A DNA stretch of 64,000 nt, from positions 310,707 through 374,706 of the forward strand of contig NMRA01000118.1 of the NCBI GenBank assembly GCA_002633005.1, in the 5' to 3' direction. This document shows positions 11,001-24,000 of the stretch, one piece after another (position 1 is the first letter of the stretch; each line of letters starts with the position of its first letter). A model generated the notes under the pieces. It saw nothing but the letters and a program-made list of their open reading frames with translations, was not told where the DNA came from and did not search any database. The stretch comes from Phoronis australis. Lineage: Eukaryota; Phoronida; Phoronidae. A program made the position numbers and the translations under genes.

Positions 11001-14000
11001 CAACTCTATTAAACTCTTAAAAGTGTTCTCATGAGTTGCTGATAGTTGCAATGTTACCAACTACACAATCCTATCAATATTATTAGACCAAATTTATGAG
11101 AGGAAGGCCTAATTCTTGGGTTTAGCCAGAATGACAGGACAATTAAGGTAGTTTTAAACAAGGACACGATGAGAAATTGCAAAACTTAATATCACCATTC
11201 CTAACTACTTTTGGATTTTGGTTTTGTTTTCAAAAGTGATGCGAGCAAATTTAAAGAAAAATAATTAGTTGGGAGACATGTTGCATTTAACTTCAAAGGA
11301 AAACAAATGGTTATGGATAATATACCTGTCCAATAGAAACCATGCACAACTTGTGAATATTGAATTATGAGAAAAGTCCAATGGCAAGAGTTTAGCATTT
11401 TAAATCTTAAGGGTAAATAAATTCACACAGGGAAACTGTTTTTGTAGGTGATCCACATTTTGAAAAAAAAAACATTTTATGACGACTGGGTAACGGACAT
11501 ATATTCACTATGTATGATACAGAGTTATTTGTCGTATCGTCTATTCATGAGTAAATTGTATAGTGGAAACATACAGTGGTTATTGATGCACCTGCAAGGA
11601 TTATAGATTTTTATTGATCAATTGTTGAGGCAAAAAATCTAACAAAGGCTCAGGTCAAATCAAGGATAAGAAACACTTTGGGCTTGGAGGGAGTGTCTAG
11701 CCCACATAATGGCTAAGAATTTTGTGGGTGGTTATAAATCACAGGACGGTGTTGTTCACACACAATAGGCCTTTTGAAAGTGACATGGAAGTGAAAGAAG
11801 TTTTTCTTTGAGACCCCTGCTTTTAAGCACAGTTGGCCTATGAAAGTAAACACAGCTTAACCATGGGTTTATGGTCTTGGCTGACAAGATGACTGTGTTA
11901 TTAACCCCTATGGGTTTTGAATACACAAGTTTCGAATGTTCCCAGAAGTTGCATGAACCAAATCTTGTCACTGTTGGAAATTAATATTATTGTATCCCTG
12001 AAACAAAATTATTAAATTTTCATGATGATCAATGGGCTGGTCACTCTTTAATGAAGTTCATAATTAGAAGAAAAACAAGGCACAATATACCATGGTGAAC
12101 AAAAGTGCATTGAAAAACATCAAACCCTGTCTTAGCTGAAGAACCTACACTCTAGATGGTCAGATCACTGCACCTAATTCAGCACAATCATTAAAACTAA
12201 AGAAGGCTCATACAGCAATAACTGGCCTTGCCATGAATTATAATTACCAAGTTTGCAGCAACGAACCGAACCACAGCTGCAGTGAAAGAACTCGGACTGT
12301 TCAGTAGGGTAAAATAAGGAGCACTTACTAGCTTGTCATATTAAAAAGTAATATACATTATAAGTAGACAAAAACAACTATTTTAAAATGGCGCTATGTG
12401 AGGTTTTAATAAGCATCAAATACAATATGGCTGCTTACTGTTTGCAGCAGCTGTTGTGGGTGCGTCGGACGCCATGACAACAAAGATTGACAGGTGAGTG
12501 CTCTCGCACATGACCTGATTGCCCACTGTTCCTGCAGTTGAGACACCTTTTGTTGACCATGCTGCGCCAGCGTCGTCCCAATAATGACATGTGTAGACAC
12601 TGTTCACTTTGGCTTTGGTCAATGTCATGTTGATCTTGATGGGAACAGTTAGATTCTGTACCACCAGGTCATCACCTGAAGAAGGTCAAAAGTCAAAAAA
12701 GGTGTTAACCACACATTTTAACTTGGATAACATGGTAAAATTTCCCTATACTTTTGGATAAATATATTAATCATGTGTTCTTTTTCAAAAGATTCATTGA
12801 ATCAAAGCAGGTAGGGTGCCATGAACTGGTATTGTCAGACAAACATTCTTGGACACTACAGTATACAGAAGTTTTCAAACTAAACAGGACAACTTTGAAA
12901 ATAATGAAATTTCGTCAAATCCACTTCGTTTTGCCTAGTAGAAGCAGTTCAATTCTGGTTAAATGTCCCCAAAATCTAGTGTTGATTCAGGTAGTTTGTT
13001 GAAATTGTGACAACTTGTTCTGCAATATCCATACAGTCAGTGGCTAAACATAACATAATATTAAATTTAGCCTGAATTATACAAAAATGCAATTGTAGCA
13101 AAGGTTTGACTAAACTGTCAAATAATTCTGGCAAGATGTTCATCCAGGTTTGGCAGAGTCCAACAGAGTTCCATTGAAGTCTGTCTAGTTTATTTCGAAA
13201 CCTGTAACTGTACATACTTCAAAGCGATCAAGCACACTAATGCCACCTGGTGTGTGAAAATTTCACATATTTTCTAATGCTAATGTTCAACACCAGCAAA
13301 AACAAGTTTTTAATGTTTTGCTCATGATGAAAGCGAATAGTGAAAGCAGATCTTAAAAACACCAGTAAAAAAATTGATTCTTTCAGAAAGAATCCGGTTC
13401 CATGACAATAGATGTGGAAAAGTATGAAAGGAGTGTGACAAGGTGTGCCTGAGGTCACATATGAGGAAGTTTCACAATACATTTTAGTCAACATAGCGAG
13501 TAAACAATGCACACGATGTGTCTTATTAAGATGTACTTCTGAAAAAAACCCTTGTGATTTTGCAATCACATAACCCTGCCCTGTAGCTATAGTTTATATT
13601 TACCCAACGTGAAAATCTTGCATATATCTGTACCAGTAAGTAGCCTATATTCATAATTATATTAATATACTTTTCAAAATAATGGAATTGTGAGTGTGAA
13701 GTGAACTTAGGGGTTTCAGGCAGTATACACTGGACACACTATTACCAATGGTACAGTTTCCGTCCACAAAACAGTGCAAAAATTGAAATCAAATGATGTC
13801 TAAATTGTTCAGGCTACTCTTATCTTAAAGTTGTCTGAATAAAGTGCAGTTAAAAGTCATCGAGGGGAAAGACTTAAGATTTTTTAACAATCAAAGTTGC
13901 CAGACTGCCAACTCTGGACGGTCCATCACGACAATATGTTATGAAAGAATTTGCCCTACATTGAATAAATCAAACACACTAAGTTGAGCATGGCAGAAAG

Positions 14001-17000
14001 AGTTGTGAAATAATGCGATTAGTCATAATCAGGAAATGGCCATAAATAACGGAGTAGAAAGAAATTTCGCCAATAATCATTTAAGGAAGGTTAGATGAAT
14101 GAGTTGTCCTGGTGAAAGACAACAAAAGTTAACCTTCTCAATACAAACAACAAGGACAATTATATGTCAATCAGAAATCTGAATGTTCCGTAAGGTGAAA
14201 TTCAGCTGCTCATGAAGATCAGGGGAAAACAATTTATTTTGAAACATAAAAGCAGAGGAGTTTAGCAGCAGAATCACCCCCTCCTCACCCAGCACTATTG
14301 TAAGGAATTTTGGTTTTAAGGGAATGAATGAGAACCTGGACATCATGCCAAAAAGATTTCTGGGGCTGTGCTCATATTTTAAAAAAGATGTTGGTTTATG
14401 TAATAGAATTTATTAGACTCAGATCAGGTCTCTCTTCAGCATCACACCACTTTACCCATCTCAATGGTAATGAATGTTAGTTTAGGTAAGATTAGAAGGT
14501 TCAGGTCAGGCCTTGACCAGATCAGGCCTCCTGAGCCAAGCACAACCTAATACTCTGCAATAAACACTAAAGAATGACCCAGCCATCATAGCCAGCTCGA
14601 ACAAAAACTAGAGGTCAATAGAAGGTCAAAGACTATAACTGATGACCTTAAGAGGACAGCAGTAACTTAGTCATGAAGTTTTGTGCTGCCACCTATTGTG
14701 ACATACAACTAATTTGCAGGGCTGTTCACCTAGTACCCTTATAGTTGGCAGACTGACAGGTGATCTCTCATTAGGCAACATATTGAAATTCAAAATTTGC
14801 TGTGAACCATAACCAAGTGGGTAAGGTAAGGCTATAGCCTTTAATACTGATCTTCCCCTCAAATCAAATCGGCCCAAGCCATCAATTACGCAGGGTACTA
14901 CTTAGATGTAATCACTCAAATTTATGCTAGAGAAAGACAAAATCTCACTAGTTTTTACACGTGACATAACTGGCATATTCACTTAATATAAATTGTCCAT
15001 CCATGAAGTGATTCTGCAGTTGGACTGGACAGCATTAAAATAAGGCAGAAAACTCACTTATGTTGTATAAACCAATTGCGAGTATTAGTGAATCATTTAG
15101 CGTTTCTCAAACCCTCTTTGGTGTGAGGGAGTTCTCACCTGTACTAGGGTTAGCAAGAGTCACCTCCACCAGGTCCGAAGCTCTGTTGTTCTTGTCACTG
15201 GTAGAACTCGACTTGTCGTCAATATCTGTGTCATAATGGCGGAACTTGCCCACAGCACCAACACAGTTCGAACTGCCGCCACACGCCCAGTTCAAGTACC
15301 TGAAATGATTAAAAAAGACTTCACACAAATTCAGCTTTGCACCGTAACAATCTGACAGTGGTACACATCAAAGGAATATTTTTTAATAAAAATCTATCCA
15401 GTGTACAGTTTACCATAATCCCTTTTTGCTATGAAAAATGAAAATTGCAAAAATTTTGTTGTAAACGCTTTTGAAGGACCTAGTTGTCCACACACCCCCC
15501 CCCCACATTCACATACCACAATTACATCACCAAGGGAATACCAACTGGCAATGAAGTCACAAGGTCACAGTCATTTCTCGCAAAACTCAACAAAACTTTT
15601 GTGTAATGATCTTTCAAAAGCAATGATAACTGCCCTAAAAAGTTACACTAGATCAGAGACAAAGTCAACCACAGCTGACTCCGAATAAAATGTCTTGTGA
15701 AAAAAACCAAAATAAATATGATAGATCAACATGAGCCTTCCCTCATTGATGTCTGGAGGTACTAAATTGACTCGCACTGTGATACATGACCGATTTTGGA
15801 AATATCAGGTTGGAGAAACTTGACATAACATTCCCACTTAGTTTTTCAATCCACTGCAAATACACCTCACCTGTCAGAAACATCCCATTTACTTTTGTAT
15901 TATCAATATTTTGAGAACAAAAACTTACGTGTTTGCCAGTTCACTGCCAAAGTCTACCACAGATGCATTCACAGAGCTTGTTGATGAAAAGATTGACGCC
16001 AGGGTGTTATATGCTGATGTGACGGTAACACGTGGATTTGATTTTGCCTTCACCTCCATCATAGTACCGCCAAACGACAGGTCAAAGGTCATGGCCTTCA
16101 TGACCTTAGACTCCAAGCCGTAGATGACAAACTTGCTATTGGCTGGGTACGTAAGAAGCTCGCTGAGTTTATCAAGTACAATCTGAGCATGCGCCTTGTC
16201 CATGCCATTCTTTTGAGTCAAATACGTGACAAGCGTGTCCAAATAGTTGAGCAGGTTGACCTGGTCTGCAGCGTTTGTTTCCACAATTTTCAGATTCTCC
16301 AGCTGTTCTAGAATCAAGAAGACATCCTCCCGCGTCATTGTGGATGACTTGATGAAGTTGGCGGTGAGGGTGAGAAGGGTGGTGCTGGTCTCGGTGCTGT
16401 TGACAGGTGCTACATCCCGTCGGTGGCGAGAGTGCACTGACCGCCGGCGCCGTGATCCACCGACACTGTCTACAGCAAGATCTATCGCATTCCAGTTGAC
16501 CATGGCAGTGGTAAAGTCACCTGAAAAGGGGATAAATCATTCAATATAAAAGCACAATGATAGTGACTGCTTATTAATAACCAATTCAATTACTTGCTTA
16601 ATTCATATACATGTTATCATAAGTGTGGTCAAACAAACCTATGTGTTACTCCGCAGATATACTTTAACTTAGGAAGTCCAAGACAGGCACACAGTCTTGT
16701 ATTTATCAGATCAATTAAAAGGTTTAGAAGCATTACAGACTATCACAAGCCTCTGAAGCTGTGGTATTTTCCAAATAATTACGTCGTTCATTGTCTTAGA
16801 TAAATCGGAAGACTTCAATGTATACTGCATTATTACTACTAGTACATTTTCTTTTAAACTTACTTGTATGATGATACGTAAGGTACTGATTTATGTAATT
16901 ATAGCTTTTAGCATTTTATTTATTTCAATAGTTTACTTTTACACAACTGCTTGGTACTTTAATTTTATGTAATATTTTCAACTGGGCCCACTTGGAAACC

Positions 17001-18000
17001 ACTGGATTCAGAGAAGTGTTCACCTTGAACTCTTGGCTTTTACTGAATAAAGTTGAAATACATTTAAATAAACGCTGCCGCAGCAGTAAATTGTCCACAG
17101 GAAAGTTGAAGCTTCTTAGGACACAAAAACAATTTTTCGCAGTGCATTATTTCACAAGTGCAGATTTGTATCAGGAGAAATACTTGAAACTGTCAACTTC
17201 GCACGGCATTAGAACAAATCATGCAACGTTTATGTCATAAGGGGTCTAATGTTAGACAAGTCAGAACTATACGCAGGCTTTCAAACAGAAGTGAGGTAGG
17301 TGAGGCCAGCGACACGTTGCACGAAACAGTTCCAATCAGTGACTCAACTAAGTTCCCTAAATCACCTGCGTGACTTTGTTTACTTACAGCTGTTGTCTTC
17401 TTTACGAGCTACTCTTTGACTCAATGCCATTAAGTTGTAATTTATTGAAAATCTGAGTCCCTATTTCAATGAAAATAAATTGGGAGCCAGTCCATAAATG
17501 AGGGAAGTTGTATGAAAGGATCCCATTGATTTGTAATGATAATAAGAATTCAATATAGAGTTCACTGCCGGCGTGTATCAAAGACAAAAATAGACTCACT
17601 TGAAAACAAAAACAGCTGCATTAAGAACAAGATGTGTTTGAAGTTTACAAATGCTGTAAAACTTAAGAAACATTATTGTTAAGTTGCTATTTGGGTCTGT
17701 TGAATGCAACCATGCCCAGGACAATAATCTTACCTATACTGGCTGGTTTGTCTACTTGCTCTTTCTTAGCAACCTCCACTTCGGCGGCACTTATAGACAG
17801 CTTAGGAAGAACTGTTACAGGGGAGCTAACCAGAGTAACACAGACGGCGAACTTATCGCACACCTGGAGGGAAATAAATCTGTAGTTAATGCTTGTTTCA
17901 ACATGTAGCAACCTCATGGTATAGTAATTAGTAAATATCAATCAAAAACGTTTAGATTATCAGACGACAGAAACTCTGTGTGTGTGTGCGTGTGTGTGCA

Positions 18001-18034
<34 letters not shown>

Positions 18035-21000
18035 TGCGTGTGCTGGTGGGTGTGAATAGAACTGCATGTCACTAAATTGTCTTCATCACTAGCTACAGTT
18101 AAGTTTTTTGAAAAAAGTCTTGAGATCAAGTAACTTCCACTCATAGAGCAGTAATTAAATTGTAGCCAACCAAGTATGTAGAGCATACCTCAACATAGAA
18201 GGTCATGGTATTTCCTGTGGGTGGTTTCCTGCCGAACACCGTCACTGCCGAGTCCAATCCCTTGCTAGTCTGTGATTTATACACACCGTTGTCCACGTAA
18301 CCATACTTGTAGCTAATTGGTAGCGAGTCTTCTGGGGCAAAGCAGTTTTTGGTCTCCAGGGTAACCTGCAGAGATTAGTTCCTGTTTTGAACCTGCTAGC
18401 TTGTACACACATCCCAATGTTTTTCCAGTGGGATGCACGTGAAGGGTAATTCGTATGCTTAGAAGCACCACAGAACAAATAGTGCTGTGGATTGTGAAGT
18501 TAGCTTGCTTCTAAAATGAAGTTCCCGAATGAACTTACTGATGTGACACGAGTTTCAAACTGAACAAACATTTTCCATAGCGTGACCAAATTGTCAACCC
18601 ACCAACTAGGGGTATCAATCTTAATTTTAAATTGCGCTTGAAAGTGCCTCACCTGCACACTTGTAAAAAACATGAACGAAATCTAAAGCTTCCTTCTTGA
18701 AAAACCATGCTAGCAAAACTTTGTGACTAAAATCTCGATATGTGAGTTTGAAAATGAAACAATAACAGCCATGATAACTAATTTAACAGTCATAATTGTC
18801 AGACTGAAATCATACTTATACCCTTGGATGCAACAACTTGCAAATAGCTAGCTAGCTCATTGATAAATTTGGGGCAGATTGACAAACTTTCATTAGTTTA
18901 ACTGCAGGCTAAGTCAACTGGGTCAACATGAAAAGGTATAAACTGATGTACGGGCCCTGCCACAAAGGTACTAATTCTCGTGCACACTATGTAGTCAAGA
19001 CTTTTGACACAAATGGACTGAAACTGACTGACATTTAGAACAGGCTACTAGCTACAATTTGAGACAGACCCCACAAATTGCGTCACTTTCATTGCACAGT
19101 TTCCACCAGTGTGATCAAGATGTTAGGGTGGGCGTGGATGGTCTTAAAACAGGTTTATTGCAATAGTACCTTCATCAGGGCTTGCGCTAGCCTCCTTGCT
19201 GCCGAAAGGGGTTGATTGAACCTACCTGCTCCAGTTCTGTGTAGTTGCTGGCTTGGAAAACACACGAGGTGACTCCTCCACGCACTACAACATCAGCTGT
19301 AACCTTTGAACTTTTCCCTTCGACACTGGTTACTGTGGCATCAATCTTGTATGTGCTACCCTTTGACAATGAGGCTGTAATTTAAGTAACTAAGTAAAAC
19401 TGAGTCCTTGAAAATTCAACGTGTCAGACAAAAAATAAATGAAAAATACACAAACATAATAAAATAAAAATTGTAGCACATTTAAAATGGTGACAAAAGC
19501 CTACTGATACAGATTCACTACCCAGAAATATTGATAGTTAGAATAACAATAGGAGTGGTGGTAGTGGTTAGACACATTATCCCGGCCATTTATCATCAAA
19601 CACAATTCAAACCTACGCACCATTTTCACAACTCAAGATGGGTGGCCAAACAAGGAAAACAATCCTGCTAGCTCTGACACCATACCTCGATTTAATAATG
19701 AGACCCTTAACCTTAACTTACATAGATGGCGCTAGTTAGTTCTCTTCCAAACTTACCTGCCGATATGCGGATGATGCTGATGTATACATTGCTCAACCCC
19801 CTTCGTTGAAAGATGACACCAGGAGGCTCTAGCTTGCTACTATCTGTCAAGTTAACGTAGCCGTAACCTGCAATCACAAAAGCCAAACTTCTATTTTCCA
19901 TTTGTTGCAAAAATAGAATCAAACCATGAATTTTGAACCCATTCCAAACTGAGAACACAAAACCAGTTGTTTTCCTATAGACATTTATATTATAATGAAG
20001 TCCTCAGGCCATCCCCTTGTTACAATAGGTGATATCTGCACAGTTTAATGTTTAATAATTGTTTGCAAGTAATCATTAAAATCTTTAAAGCCTTACTAAA
20101 GGCAAAAATAATTATGTTTCTTTTAATAATGAAGTATTTTTGACATTAAGTATTCTAGATTCTACTAGTTGTGAATTTTTCAATTCCAAAGTCATTACGG
20201 AGTAAGAGGATGATCTATTTTTGACTCCAATGTTTTAATGATTATTTCAATGTCATACACAAACGAGCTTGAAGACACCAGTCGCAGGTAACTTCACACG
20301 GCTGCCAGTGCTTCCCACACTTGCTACCTTTATGTGAACGACTGACTTGAGTTTGAAGTTTTTGACCTTCGCTCGATCTAATTAGTGTATTTGCAAGTGA
20401 TTTTAATACAAGTTCTGACCGGGCATTCTATAAGCCGTAAGTACTAACAGTAATTTCACGGTTCGAATGCTCTTGATGGTGACAACGTTTCACAACCATG
20501 TAACAGAATCTCCATGCAGGCAAAAGTTAGCACCAGTCAGTTACTGATCCAGTTAACGAATTACAGTGAGCCAGCTATGAAGTCATCAAGTTGCTCAGTG
20601 AAACGGTTCATATCATAAGTTAAGGTTTCACAGCATCGTCTGAAGCATCAAGATCACGCATTAGTATGGACTTTACATCAGACTTTTTGTTTGAGTGGAC
20701 TTGCCTCTGGTAGAGACCAGTAAAAATGATAAACTCCAAGAAGTCTTCAGTCTATCATGGCACAGAAAATTTTGCACCGGACAGTAACGACATGCACTCA
20801 CAAGTCATTTAGAAATTGTGATATTTTCCCTGCGGCTTACTTACCGTCAAGCTGCTGAGACTGCCAGACGATACCAGATGGCAGTATTTCAGCAACACTA
20901 GTGATGTCAATCTGCAGCGTGACCACCTGACCTGGCTTCACATTGACAGTGCCAGTGGCAGCCGAGGAGCCAAGTGACACCTGGAGAGCAGAAGTGACCA

Positions 21001-24000
21001 TTTATATTATTTGGTGGAATACATGTACACAATAAGCAACTCTTTGTTGGCATCGTGTGGCAAGTATAACTCAACTGACAACTATTGTTGTTATGTTTCT
21101 AGTGCCAGTAAATCTCGCCATGGGCATGTTTTGTTACCAGTTTAACAGATTGCCAAGGTATTTTTATGAACATATTTTTATTCATGGGCCCACACTGATC
21201 AGAACACAAAATCATTGCTGTGCCCACGCATGCAATTCTTAAACATTCACATACCTGCCCTGAAACTCTACATTACATCTAAATTCAGTAAACAAAATAA
21301 ATGTTATGATAAAACCAAAAATAAAGGTGCCTAATAGCTACTACCATTTTTATTTGTAAGATGTTGAAATTGGTACAGGAATACAGCAGGGATGTTATAA
21401 AATGAGTACCATGGAATCACCATAAATGAACACAAAGAAACTGGCTTACTTTGGGTGGTTGACCAGCAATGACAGCCACAAACACAGACGTGGTTGCTGA
21501 TCTCTTCTCTTTTGTCACAGTCAATGTCATCTGGTACAGCTCATTTTCTTGGAAGCGCAGTGCGTCAAACTTCAGCACCGACTGTGTCTTCTCAGCCTTT
21601 GTTGGGAAGGCAGTAAAGTTCTCACCCGTTTTAACCGACAGACAGCTTCCTCCGTTGGAAAACTGAAAAGCAAGAGGCGCAAGTGTGCAATTACGAAGCA
21701 CTAGAATTTCAATATTATCTTCAACATTTTTCGATGACTCAGGACAAGCCATCGAGGCCATCTAACAATCTTAACCCACACAGTGTACAGTAGAGCTATC
21801 AGCACGCATCATAGCTGCAAAACGTCAAAGACATCTCATAAGACCAGTGACAGCCTGCACAGTTTTATGAACTCAATCATAATAAAACATAAACATACAC
21901 AGTGTTGATTCAGAAATTAACAAAGTGATCCAATTTCAATGATGCACTTTAATTTTAAAAACACATAATTATCTAATTGGAAATTGAAAACTACCTACCC
22001 GTTTACATGACCAAAGGTAAGTCATTGGAATAGCCTCATTGTCAGGGTCAATGCTGACTGACCCATCAAAATCCACTTCACCACTACCGCGGCCAACAGT
22101 GCGGACAAAGCCACCTGAAGGATAAGAAGCTAGTAATTAATCAGGACAACCATTTATACTATGTCTGTGCCAACAGTATATGTGGACACTCTAGGGCCAC
22201 ACGTAGATGAGATGCCTATAAATCCAGAAATGTCTTGTCAAATCTACAAAATTAAGTCTCAAAAACCTCAGAGTCTGCAAGTACAGTCAAAGAGACAAGA
22301 GACACACTGCAAGTAAACACAACATCCGATTGAACTCTAACCTGACATGGTATGCTGTTCAATTTAATGTGTTATACTGTCAGAATCATCAAAGTATTCA
22401 CTCTCAGCATTTCTCAGTTTTTGGAAGCATAAAATATTAAGCTTTTGACAAAATAATTAACATGATTGTTACATGACATCAACAGTTAAATGTTAGGCAA
22501 CAAACAACAGCTTGGGAACTTCTTACATAGACAAAGTCAGCTGAATCTTGTCAATTCCTTTTTGAAAACTACTTGCAATGCATTTAAGGATTGGTATTAC
22601 AAAATGACAGTTTGCTCTGGTTCAACAATTTGCCATTTTATTTCTTGCTTGCTCACATTAAAGAAATGCCGTCCGTCTACACGGAATTCAAGGTTTTTGT
22701 ACCCTGGCCCATTAACTTACCAGCGACTAATGGAACAAGAGGTGTTGATAATGTGGTCAATTTTATTGTAGAACGAGACTTGATGCCTGGTTGTGAAGGT
22801 ATCGTCACATCCACATGAAAATCAATGGTCTTGCCAGCTGAAAAATACAGAAAATGGACTATTGTTAGGCTGACCCATTAACACAATTCCTCTGAGACAG
22901 GTAGACTAATAGTAAATTTTATTTTTATGTCACGCACAAGTTACATGAGTTAACTGACAGCGTAAACTATACATGGATCTGTTATCAAAACAATATTTAC
23001 CTGGCAAGTCATTCTTCCTGACAAAATAGAAACGCCTCGTTCGTGTGTTTACATTAATTTTCACACCAGGTGTGGAAGAGGACCACTGGTAGTTGAGCTG
23101 AGCCACCGTAGCACAGCTGGATAGCTCAACAGAGGCCATCATACCGAAACTGTTAGAAAAAGTCATAGTATAAGAAATGAGAACAGATATGGCATACGGC
23201 AAATGCAACGAAGAAAGCATAGAATATTTTATCAACCATAAGTTTCAGACTTCACAAAATTTGATGACCAGAAAAATCACCAAAATTGGTGTTCAAAGCT
23301 CAAGCAACTTAATTTTATGTCTAACTAGTTTTTGTCTTACATTACAGAACTGGTGTTAATTCCAGCTTATCACAGTGCTAAAACTAATACTCCCAAGTTT
23401 AGAAAGACCACCACAAGTAACTTGCTTAGACAAGCATGGCAGTTGCTTGGCAACACATTCTACAAGTACATATTTGTAGCACCATTTCCAGACAACCAAG
23501 GGCTGCAATCAAACATTTTAACGTAATTCCAGTTATCAATGTATTTGATAGGCAGATTACAGTATAGCAACGGGCGTCCATGATTTGTTTTGCATAAAGA
23601 GTTCTGGGATTGCCCAATGCTTTGTCTGAGAATGAGTCATCATTTAGTAATAGCATTTGCACACAGAAGTCACTGACTTATGAACAAGCGGAGGGAATGT
23701 CATTTGATCCTTTTCCAAAGTTTTACGAATTACACATTGACTAATTTGGTAAAATGTCGGAGTATCACATATTATTAAAAATGCTACAACTCACTTGTCT
23801 GATGCCTGCAGTTTATCAGTGTTGGCTCTGGCATCAATCTGAACACGAGGCTTGACTACATCCTCCCTGACAATGTCATGGCTGACACTGACTAATGAGG
23901 AAGGTGCCAGGAAGTTGCTGACAGACAGCCTGATTGTGTAGGTGGCGCCCTGGTCTAGAAGACTGCCATTGACGTACATTATGGAGCTTCCATTTTGAGC

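Noticed and set aside
13237-13569. 110-residue minus-strand ORF in the intron between exons 45 and 46
   Set aside because: No homology to this gene, no fitting splice sites, and exons 45 and 46 join in phase without it.
21057-21242. Plus-strand ORF with a signal-peptide-like start (MASITQLTTIVV)
   Set aside because: No donor or promoter context, antisense to the main gene, and only a short hydrophobic stretch.
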